From Caldifarciminota bacterium (GTDB lineage: Bacteria; Hydrothermota; Hydrothermia; B15-G9; WFZT01), in the NCBI GenBank assembly GCA_026986235.1, contig JALSOY010000189.1:1-9586 (forward strand): 9,586 bases of DNA. The letters run 5' to 3'. Below, piece after piece: positions 1 through 5,717 of this stretch. Position 1 is the stretch's first letter, and the number at the start of each line of letters is the position of its first letter. The notes under the pieces are model-generated. The model had not been told where the DNA came from, made no database searches, and was given only the letters and a program-made list of their open reading frames with translations. A program made the translations under genes and the position numbers.

Positions 1-15
1 CTTGCTGAGGGAGAG

Positions 16-77
16 GAATTCTCAAAAATCCCCCTTGGAGAAGGGGGATTTAGGGGGATTGAAATTTTAAGCGGTTT
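16..77. repeat. Palindromic C/G-run interspersed repeat, left copy
   Basis: This stretch contains a perfect 11-bp stem (26-36 with 41-51, loop GGAG) built from AAATCCCCCTT and its complement, followed by a second GGGGGATT run. A diverged copy in the opposite orientation lies at 9377-9470. By eye, bases 33-77 match the reverse complement of 9377-9421 at 38 of 45 positions, and bases 16-34 match the reverse complement of about 9453-9470. Short non-coding repeats of this C5/G5 type are widespread in environmental bacterial genomes, scattered between genes. No open reading frame or transposase is present. It could be a miniature mobile element or a REP-like element; I cannot tell which. Confidence 0.75.
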
Positions 78-113
78 GCATCCCCCTTTGTCCCCCTTCT
101 AAAGAAGGGGGAT
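39..113. repeat. Inverted repeat arms and second hairpin
   Basis: Bases 39-59 and 80-100 are inverted-repeat arms: 18 of 21 positions are complementary, with the mismatches confined to the AAA/TTG spacer between the two C-runs. The right arm also folds on itself, TCCCCCTTCT (91-100) with AGAAGGGGGA (103-112). The block can therefore form either one long cruciform or two separate hairpins. It lies just upstream of the promoter at 137 and could act as a terminator or insulator for whatever gene lies to the left. A short T-run (113-117) follows the second stem on the + strand, which fits weak terminator activity. Confidence 0.65.
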
Positions 114-136
114 TTTTCGAAAAGCCTCCCCCCGGA

Positions 137-166
137 TTGATATTTTCTTGGCCTGGAGTTTATAAT
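137..166 (+). promoter_or_regulatory. Sigma-70-type promoter of the B12 uptake operon
   Basis: TTGATA (137-142) and a perfect TATAAT (161-166) are separated by 18 bases. Initiation would be expected near 173, a dozen bases before the riboswitch P1 stem begins. It is the best promoter match I see in the window, and its position fits exactly what the riboswitch needs. Confidence 0.75.
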
Positions 167-185
167 TCAAAAAATGATTTTTGAC

Positions 186-376
186 ATGTTTCTGGAGTTC
201 AGGGAACCAGGTGAGAATCCTGGGCAGTCCCCGCTACCGTGTGCAGGTTAAGGGTTATCTGAGGCGAAATGCCGGCCACTGGATAGAAGGGTGAAGAGCT
301 CTCTATCCGGGAAGGCGGATAACCCTGCCGGCCAGACGCCGGCGCCTGCGAGCCGGGAGACCTACTCCAGAAACAT
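186..376 (+). promoter_or_regulatory. Cobalamin (vitamin B12) riboswitch
   Basis: This RNA element binds a cobalamin and lowers expression of the downstream uptake genes when the vitamin is plentiful. The 13-bp closing stem P1 pairs 186-198 with 364-376. The conserved core is present in order: GAATCCTGGG with CAGTCCCCGC (about 214-234), the GCCACTG box (about 274-280), GGGAAGGC (about 309-316), and the B12 box CGAGCCGGGAGACCT (349-363). Internal helices are visible: AGGGTTATC/GGATAACCCT and GGATAGA/TCTATCC. P5 is GGC (263-265) with GCC (271-273). The element lies between a good promoter and a BtuB-like receptor gene, the classic placement. The effector form (adenosyl-, methyl- or hydroxocobalamin) cannot be read from the sequence. 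Confidence 0.95.
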
Positions 377-439
377 CATTCACGGCCGCCTCCGGGGGTC
401 TGAGGCGAGCGGATTATCCACTCTTCTTCCCCCTCGAGG

Positions 440-461
440 CCGGTCCTTTTGCGAGGATCGG
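440..461 (+). promoter_or_regulatory. Ribosome-site-sequestering hairpin (P13-like expression platform)
   Basis: CCGGTCC (440-446) pairs with GGATCGG (455-461) in a 7-bp stem with one G-T wobble and the loop TTTTGCGA. The right arm and loop contain the GAGG Shine-Dalgarno sequence (453-456) of the ATG at 464, so the closed hairpin would block translation. Loop bases TTTTGC (447-452) can pair with GCGAAA (264-269) in the riboswitch L5 region: six pairs, one of them G-U. That is the kissing-loop arrangement known from translation-controlling cobalamin riboswitches. The pairing is drawn by eye and its energy was not computed. An additional weak stem (387-392 with 402-407) lies between the aptamer and this hairpin. 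Confidence 0.7.
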
Positions 462-463
462 AT

Positions 464-2134
464 ATGATTTTTTTACTGTTTACACTCATAATCGCTGATA
501 CAACTTACATACTTTCACCTGTGTATGTGAAAGGTAAAAGGGACTATCTGTTAGAAGAAAAGTTCCCCATGACCTTCCACACCTCTCGCCCGCTATTTTC
601 TTCAAAAACCCTCTCCCTTTTGAACCTTTCTGGAACATACCCAAGAAACTATACAAACATGACAGGCCTTTCCATCCGTGGCTCTGGAATGGAAGAAATT
701 AAGGTCCTCCTGGAGGGCATTCCTGTAAAAAGCCCACAGAACGGTTACTTCGACTTTGAGCTCGTACCGTCAGATCTAATAGGAGGTTTTGAAACTCTTC
801 TGACCGGCAATTCCTCGTACTTCGGTTACGATGCCATGGCAGGGCTCGTAAACATCAGGCTTACAAACAGGTTGAATTTCCTGAGATTTGGATTAGGAAA
901 GAACTTTTTCTCCATCGCCTCAGTTACAGGGTTTCTCCTTTCCACAAATACATTTGTGAGAGCAGGATTTTCCCGTGAAATCACACCCGGAGGATACACG
1001 GTAAGAAGTAAAGGTCATGTCCTGAAAATTAAAAACTCCGGACGGGAAAACTTCTTTGGATTCACCAAATTCGTACGGCAAAAAAGCACTCTGTTTTTTG
1101 CCTTCTCACATTCAAGACGCGGGATACCCATCATTCCTGGAGGCCTTACAACAACTCCTGATTCCATATTTGAAAATCTGGTTATGGGGAGTTTCAGGGC
1201 AAAAATCCTCGATCTCTCCTTTGCGCTGGACAACTTCACATACAAACCCCATTCAAGGCCGCAGGATCATCATGTTACAGGTCGCATCGAACTTAAGCTG
1301 ACCCCTGTAAAATTCCTGACTCTAAGGGCATTCTGGGAAGGTATCAGATCCCATTCACTTGAAAATCACACAAGGTACGGACTCTCCCTTTCATTTAACT
1401 ACTCGCAAAAAGCAGGAATTTTTTACCCCTTTGTATCCTTTTCTGGAGACTACTGGTTTAACGAAAAATCCTTTAAACCCTCGTTTTTCGCCGGTCTAAC
1501 CCTCTCCCCGGGCTTTTACACCTCGTTTTCAACGGGTTACAGACTCCCCACATTCAACGACCTTTACTGGCCGGAGTCCGTATATGCACATGGAAACCCT
1601 GATTTGAAAACCGAAAATCTCGAAGAATTCGAACTGGGATTCAAGAGGTTTTTAAACTTCACAAAGATTAACATTTCCTTATTTTTCAGAAATTACAGGG
1701 ACCTCATCAAATGGTCACCGGTGGATCGTGGCATCTGGACTCCCATAAATCTGGACAGCGTTAAAATCAGGGGACTTGACGGAAATGTTCAGTTCAAGAT
1801 CGGTAAAATTTCACTTTTAGTATTCGGTGAATACATAGATACGGTCTTCTCCAAGATGCATCTCATTTACTATCCCATGAACAAAATAGGTCTTACTTTG
1901 AACTACGGGATGAATGCCCTATCCATCGTAAGGATCGGGAGACGGCACGAAAGATTAACGGGCCCCAAGACCATGCCACCTGTGACACTCGTAAACCTTC
2001 ATCTGGGTTTTTCCATGGGGAAAAACTCAATTTTTTTGGAGATAACAAATCTAACCAACAGGAGTTATTCCCTGATCAGGGGGTACCCGGCGCCGGGAAG
2101 ACAGTGGAGGGTAAAGTTAGAAACAAAAATTTAG
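464..2134 (+). CDS. btuB: BtuB-like TonB-dependent outer-membrane receptor, probably for cobalamin
   Basis: This gene encodes a 556-residue outer-membrane transporter expected to import vitamin B12 or a related corrinoid using TonB energy. A very short hydrophobic signal peptide (about residues 1-11) is followed by a possible TonB-box region around SPVYVKG. The plug domain shows LSIRGSG (about 69-75), VLLEGIPV and GYDAMAGLVNI (121-131), matching the IRG and GSDAIGGVVNI motifs of E. coli BtuB. The barrel has the GYRLPTFNDLYWP (358-370) and GNPDLKTENLE (377-387) signatures and the typical end NLTNRSY...GYPAPGRQWRVKL. It is slightly shorter than E. coli BtuB and has no SusC-type N-terminal extension. 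I chose ATG464 because GAGG lies seven bases upstream inside the riboswitch-controlled hairpin. A TTG at 449 would add five residues (MRGSD), giving the signal peptide a positive charge. The substrate is inferred from the riboswitch. Confidence 0.9.
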   Translation: MIFLLFTLIIADTTYILSPVYVKGKRDYLLEEKFPMTFHTSRPLFSSKTLSLLNLSGTYPRNYTNMTGLSIRGSGMEEIKVLLEGIPVKSPQNGYFDFELVPSDLIGGFETLLTGNSSYFGYDAMAGLVNIRLTNRLNFLRFGLGKNFFSIASVTGFLLSTNTFVRAGFSREITPGGYTVRSKGHVLKIKNSGRENFFGFTKFVRQKSTLFFAFSHSRRGIPIIPGGLTTTPDSIFENLVMGSFRAKILDLSFALDNFTYKPHSRPQDHHVTGRIELKLTPVKFLTLRAFWEGIRSHSLENHTRYGLSLSFNYSQKAGIFYPFVSFSGDYWFNEKSFKPSFFAGLTLSPGFYTSFSTGYRLPTFNDLYWPESVYAHGNPDLKTENLEEFELGFKRFLNFTKINISLFFRNYRDLIKWSPVDRGIWTPINLDSVKIRGLDGNVQFKIGKISLLVFGEYIDTVFSKMHLIYYPMNKIGLTLNYGMNALSIVRIGRRHERLTGPKTMPPVTLVNLHLGFSMGKNSIFLEITNLTNRSYSLIRGYPAPGRQWRVKLETKI

Positions 2135-2146
2135 AGGAGGTAAGGG

Positions 2147-3139
2147 ATGAGAAGGTATGTACTGGCCATAACAATAATGGCGTTTATTTCTGTCTCCTGT
2201 CAGAAGGAGGAGACCGGGCCACAGGTATCTCATCAGAGAGCAGTTTACATAGTCAACGGTGGGGCAGAAACCATAGACATATACGATGTGGACCGGGATA
2301 CCGTTTTCAGAGATGTTATAGAAACAGGTGAAATTCCGAATTCCATCAGGAAATTCGGCGATTACCTTTATCTGGTAAATTCAGGCTCGGCGACTGTTCA
2401 GAAGATTGATTATCGGGAGAATCAGGTTGAGACCACCTACGAACTGCCTCAGGGATCAAATCCCTGGGACATAGCATGGGACGGCAACAATTTTTATGTA
2501 ACATCCTACATGTTTGATAGGGTTTATAAACTTACCCGTAGGGGTGAAGTTGTGGACTCTGCAACTGCCGGAATCTCTCCCATGGGAATTACTTATCTAA
2601 ACGGTTATGTTTATGTGGTGGCATCATTTTATGACAGGGCAAACTACGCGACGGACACAGGCTATGTTTACAGGTTCACAACCGATCTCCAGAAGATAGA
2701 CAGTCTCAGACTTTTTGAAAATCCTACGGTTATTGCCAGCGACGGTTCATATCTGTATATTGCAGGCGGGTCCTGGACTTCAGGTGGACTTTTGGTGAAA
2801 GTGGATGCGCATAACATGAGTGTAGTGGATACAGTTTCTCTGGCCTCGGCTGCTGGAGATATTGCGGTCTATGAGGGTAAAGGTTATCTCGTGGGCTGGT
2901 CTCTTCCTCCGACAGTGGTTGATCTTGCCTCTATGGTGGTAGACACGGTCTATAACATTGGTGGAAGTGGATTTATGGGGATAGATGTAAGTGAGGATTT
3001 CATATTTGCAACACAATCCAGCTGGATGGAAGATAACTATCTGTGGAGAATAGAGAGGAGTACAGGGGATACGATGTCAGTTTTACTTGGGGATGCGAGG
3101 GGGGCACAGATGGTGAGGTATGTGGAGATAACGAGGTAG
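2147..3139 (+). CDS. BtuG-like seven-bladed beta-propeller lipoprotein
   Basis: This 330-residue protein is probably a surface lipoprotein that binds cobalamin and hands it to the receptor encoded upstream. The signal peptide ends in a lipobox-like SVSC, so lipidated Cys18 is the mature N-terminus. The next residues, QKEE, resemble the K-(D/E)2 surface-export signal of Bacteroidota. The rest shows about seven repeats, each with a hydrophobic strand plus a xxKID/xxYRF-like strand. Their cores are YIVNGG (34), YLVNSG, FYVTSY, VYVVAS, YIAGGS, YLVGWS and IFATQS, as in YncE/YVTN-type propellers. BtuG of Bacteroides is a seven-bladed propeller lipoprotein that caps BtuB. The SD GAGGAGG (2134-2140) overlaps the btuB stop and lies six bases before the ATG, so the two genes are co-transcribed and probably translationally coupled. 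The propeller fold and lipoprotein calls are firm. The BtuG role is inference from context. Confidence 0.85.
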   Translation: MRRYVLAITIMAFISVSCQKEETGPQVSHQRAVYIVNGGAETIDIYDVDRDTVFRDVIETGEIPNSIRKFGDYLYLVNSGSATVQKIDYRENQVETTYELPQGSNPWDIAWDGNNFYVTSYMFDRVYKLTRRGEVVDSATAGISPMGITYLNGYVYVVASFYDRANYATDTGYVYRFTTDLQKIDSLRLFENPTVIASDGSYLYIAGGSWTSGGLLVKVDAHNMSVVDTVSLASAAGDIAVYEGKGYLVGWSLPPTVVDLASMVVDTVYNIGGSGFMGIDVSEDFIFATQSSWMEDNYLWRIERSTGDTMSVLLGDARGAQMVRYVEITR

Positions 3140-3169
3140 ATTCTCCTCTGGGTCACCTCCCGAATCGGA

Positions 3170-3204
3170 GAGGGGGGCGCGCCGCTTCGCGGCGCGCCCC
3201 CCTC
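3170..3204. terminator. Strong hairpin between convergent operons
   Basis: A perfect 16-bp stem (3170-3185 with 3189-3204) closes a TTC triloop and consists almost entirely of G-C pairs. It lies 30 bases after the lipoprotein stop and 33 bases beyond the stop of the - strand acyl-CoA ligase gene, so it can serve both transcripts. No proper U-tract follows on either strand. The + strand tail is only pyrimidine-rich (CCTTTCTACCCC). Confidence 0.75.
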
Positions 3205-3237
3205 CCTTTCTACCCCACCTTCACCACGGGGTTGATC

Positions 3238-4413
3238 TCAAATATCCCAAAGAACTGCCATTCTTGCTGCGTCATCGAGGGAATACTCTCTCGTGAGATA
3301 CCTGATCCCATACTTTTTGAGTATCTTAAAGCCCTCATCCTCCCACGCACCCGGTATTCTGAAAACGCTGATAACCTCAGAAGGTTCCTTCCCCGCCTCA
3401 AGGATACCCTTTATCACTCCCCTTGCCACAAGATCAACCCTCGTATTTGAAACTACATTCATTATCACCGCAACCTTTTCGACTCCGGGTTTTGAAAGGA
3501 TAAGTTTCGTGAGTTCTGCAACCTTCTTAACGCTCGGATTTCCTCCGATCTCGCAGTAGTTCGCTGGCCTGCCTCCGTACTTCCTTATTGCATCAAAAAC
3601 GGTTAAACTTGCTCCACCACCTCCAATTAGAAGCCCGAGATTTCCGTCAAACTCGATAAACCTCCCGGCAACTCCACGGTGGTCCATCCCGTCGATCTCC
3701 CTCGCACGCCTCTCAAGTTCAGTCATTACCCTCGTTCCTATGTACCCCTCGTATCCGGAAACAAATTTCTTTAAATCAGGATGCCTGATCAAAGCCTCAT
3801 CCTCTATTTCCATGTGTACATCGGCAATGTAAAACATACCATCACTTCCCAGAACAAGAGGGTTGACCTCAAGGATTGTGGCATCAAGTTCATGAAAAAT
3901 CTTCCATAACCTCAAAACTACATCACTCAACTTCAGTAATAATTTTCCACCAATCCCGAGATGGACAAGCTCCTCCCTTACTTCGTAGTCCCTGAGCCCC
4001 ACAAAAGGGGTTATAAACCTCTTTCTTACCCTCTCTGGCTCTCTCTCCGCGAGCTCTTCAATCTCAACACCACCAAGATCGGAAATCATAAAGAGTTCCC
4101 GCCTCGAAGTGGAATCTATCAAGAAAGAGATAAAGAACTCCTTATCAATTGAGAGCCTCTCTTCAACAAGCACCTTCCGAACAGGAAATCCCCTGATACT
4201 TTTCTTCATCAAACGACTTGCTGCATCAGTAACCTCCTCCTTGCTTTCAGCAAACAGAATTCCACCTGCTTTTCCTCTTCCTCCAATAGGTATCTGGGCC
4301 TTAACCACTGCTGGTACAGGAAAGTTATCAGCTTCTCCAAAAAGCCTGCCTTCCGGAACCCTGAGACCGTAACTTCTTAAAATTTCCTTTGCCTGATATT
4401 CAAGGAATCTCAT
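3238..4413 (-). CDS. sucC: ATP-grasp acyl-CoA ligase beta subunit (succinyl-CoA synthetase SucC family)
   Basis: This 391-residue subunit has the length of SucC (about 388). The family couples nucleotide triphosphate hydrolysis to formation of a CoA thioester such as succinyl-CoA. Visible motifs are the N-terminal FLEYQAKEIL, the ATP-grasp loop GGRGKAGG (44-51), and LEVNPLV with D198, matching the Mg-binding Asn and Asp of E. coli SucC. The CoA-ligase domain starts with FDGNLG (255-260). The C-terminal half departs from SucC. GGGGAS (264-269) and ANYCEIGGNPS replace NGAGLAM and NFLDVGGGA, and NVVSNTRVD replaces the NIFGGI region, recalling ATP-citrate lyase. No SucD-like alpha subunit is adjacent. 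The ATG lies 16 bases after the Omp85 stop. A GAGGG overlapping that stop is 13 bases from the ATG, so coupling is likely. The substrate is uncertain: succinate, citrate or another acid. Confidence 0.85.
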   Translation of the reverse strand: MRFLEYQAKEILRSYGLRVPEGRLFGEADNFPVPAVVKAQIPIGGRGKAGGILFAESKEEVTDAASRLMKKSIRGFPVRKVLVEERLSIDKEFFISFLIDSTSRRELFMISDLGGVEIEELAEREPERVRKRFITPFVGLRDYEVREELVHLGIGGKLLLKLSDVVLRLWKIFHELDATILEVNPLVLGSDGMFYIADVHMEIEDEALIRHPDLKKFVSGYEGYIGTRVMTELERRAREIDGMDHRGVAGRFIEFDGNLGLLIGGGGASLTVFDAIRKYGGRPANYCEIGGNPSVKKVAELTKLILSKPGVEKVAVIMNVVSNTRVDLVARGVIKGILEAGKEPSEVISVFRIPGAWEDEGFKILKKYGIRYLTREYSLDDAARMAVLWDI

Positions 4414-4429
4414 GGATTAATTTTATCCC

Positions 4430-5623
4430 TCAAAAGCCGATTTTCAAAGCAACTGTCAGAATACCGTCAAATACAGGAACACCGGGTCTGAGTCCGTAAA
4501 TGACCTTACCGTTCTTGAAATTCAGGCCCAGCCCGGCAGATCTGAGAAAGCTCCCCTCCACATCTCCACAGTCAAAAAACAGAAAAGTCTGCCCCGTAAA
4601 GTGGAAGTCCAGCTTCAGTCCCCATCCTCGGGTGGCCTCGATACTCCCGTATCTGTAACCTCTGAAAAACTCCACACCTCCAAGCTTCTCAACCTGAAAG
4701 GTTGAATCTGATCGGGTGAAAAGGAAAAGTTCAGCTCCCAGTCTTCCACGCGTAATACCCATCCTGTATGTGACCCTGTACCTTTTTGATCTGTAAACGA
4801 TGGACGATAAAAGCTTCAGATGGCCTCTCCTGATCTTCAGGCCTGTCTCTCCGAAAGCAACACCGTCCTGTCTCTGGAATCCCTGCCTTATTGAGATGCC
4901 TTTAACATGAAAGATCATACCTCCACCTGCCCTTCTGTGAGACTCTTCCCCCTGAATTTCACTCCCATAAAAGGTATAAATGCTTGTATTCAGGCCATGG
5001 AAAAAGGGATACACGAGGTCAAATCTCAAAGATCCCCTGAGGACAGTTATCCTTGAGTAATCAAACTGAATGTTTACAGGCCTCCCACGAATGGAAAGGA
5101 ATTTCATTTTCAAATATCCGGAGATTCCACCAGCGTTACCGGTTACAGCAGCCCCAAACAGAGCCTGGGGACCAATCTCCTTTACAGAAATCAGAAGTAC
5201 GATTCCCCCACCAGCTTTAAGAAAACCTATGTGATCAAACACGAGATAACCCGTGGAGTTTATCCTCTGCTCGACGGTTTTGATAAGTTCTGGTGTGAAC
5301 ACTTTACCCCTGAGATCTGGCAGGATGTCTTTTACCCCTCCAGCTCTATCAGGCTCTATCCTGACTCCAGAAATTCTGGCAAGGGGGCCTTCATCAATGA
5401 TTACAAGCACAGTATCGGTAGATCTTACTATTTTTACACGGGCAAAGGGGAAACCCCGAGTAAGGTAAAGACCGAGGATTTTTTGGGCAATGAGTGAATC
5501 GGCATCCTGAAGGTTTTTTGAAATTGTATTCAATATGGTTGAATGTGATAACACCCTGTTGCCAATAATCTTTACGCCGGGGCCTGTTGTGAATAACATT
5601 GAAGAAAGGAGGAGTTTGAGCAT
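4430..5623 (-). CDS. Short Omp85-family outer-membrane protein (two POTRA domains plus barrel)
   Basis: This 397-residue protein belongs to the BamA/TamA/two-partner-secretion superfamily, which inserts or exports proteins at the outer membrane. A short hydrophobic N-terminus (MLKLLLSSMLF) is a minimal signal peptide. Residues of roughly 17-85 (GVKIIGNRVLS... to VIIDEGPL) and 86-152 (ARISGVRI... to VLLISVKEI) look like two POTRA domains. The remaining roughly 245 residues form alternating strands. The diagnostic L6 motif LGGVEFFRGYRYG has RGY at 321-323 and five strands after it, and the chain ends in a terminal phenylalanine (ALKIGF), as outer-membrane barrels do. BamA has five POTRA domains and about 800 residues, so this is not the main BamA. 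It is nearer TamA or FhaC in layout, with an unusually compact barrel. No clear SD precedes the ATG. The next longest start would cut the signal peptide. Confidence 0.85.
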   Translation of the reverse strand: MLKLLLSSMLFTTGPGVKIIGNRVLSHSTILNTISKNLQDADSLIAQKILGLYLTRGFPFARVKIVRSTDTVLVIIDEGPLARISGVRIEPDRAGGVKDILPDLRGKVFTPELIKTVEQRINSTGYLVFDHIGFLKAGGGIVLLISVKEIGPQALFGAAVTGNAGGISGYLKMKFLSIRGRPVNIQFDYSRITVLRGSLRFDLVYPFFHGLNTSIYTFYGSEIQGEESHRRAGGGMIFHVKGISIRQGFQRQDGVAFGETGLKIRRGHLKLLSSIVYRSKRYRVTYRMGITRGRLGAELFLFTRSDSTFQVEKLGGVEFFRGYRYGSIEATRGWGLKLDFHFTGQTFLFFDCGDVEGSFLRSAGLGLNFKNGKVIYGLRPGVPVFDGILTVALKIGF

Positions 5624-5637
5624 AACAACTTTGTGAA

Positions 5638-5666
5638 ATCATACATTATCTTTGGTGAAATTTCAT
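5638..5666 (-). promoter_or_regulatory. Candidate promoter for the Omp85-acyl-CoA ligase operon
   Basis: Reading the - strand, ATGAAA (5666-5661) and TATGAT (5643-5638) are 17 bases apart, matching the consensus at four and five of six positions. The start would fall near 5631, leaving a leader of only about eight bases. That fits the absence of an SD before the ATG at 5623. The match is modest. Confidence 0.35.
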
Positions 5667-5683
5667 CCCGCATGGTTTAAAAT
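5655..5683 (+). promoter_or_regulatory. Candidate promoter for nifJ
   Basis: GTGAAA (5655-5660) and TAAAAT (5678-5683) are 17 bases apart, matching the consensus at four and five of six positions, and would give a leader of about 28 bases. It overlaps the divergent promoter candidate. The two -35 boxes meet in the perfect 10-base palindrome TGAAATTTCA (5656-5665), so a regulator or polymerase bound there would affect both directions. Confidence 0.35.
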
Positions 5684-5717
5684 TTACGCAAATTGTTACG
5701 ACTGGAGGTTTGAAAAG

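Noticed and set aside
16..113. CRISPR array
   Set aside because: The repeats are palindromic, differ in length and orientation, and are not separated by regular unique spacers. No cas gene is present.
449..463. TTG start adding MRGSD to the BtuB-like receptor
   Set aside because: The codon lies in the loop of the regulatory hairpin, while ATG464 has GAGG at seven bases. It is kept as an alternative because CGAGG at 435-439 is nine bases before it and Arg2 would improve the signal peptide.
3043..3450. + strand open frame crossing the terminator hairpin
   Set aside because: It overlaps the propeller gene's end, the 16-bp stem and the antisense of the ligase gene. It has low-complexity Arg/Pro content and no family resemblance.
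5652..5717. TTG start extending nifJ by 22 residues
   Set aside because: No SD precedes it. The ATG at 5718 has GGAGG at good spacing, and with it catalytic residues T31, E64 and R114 match Desulfovibrio africanus numbering. The extension also overlaps the promoter candidates.
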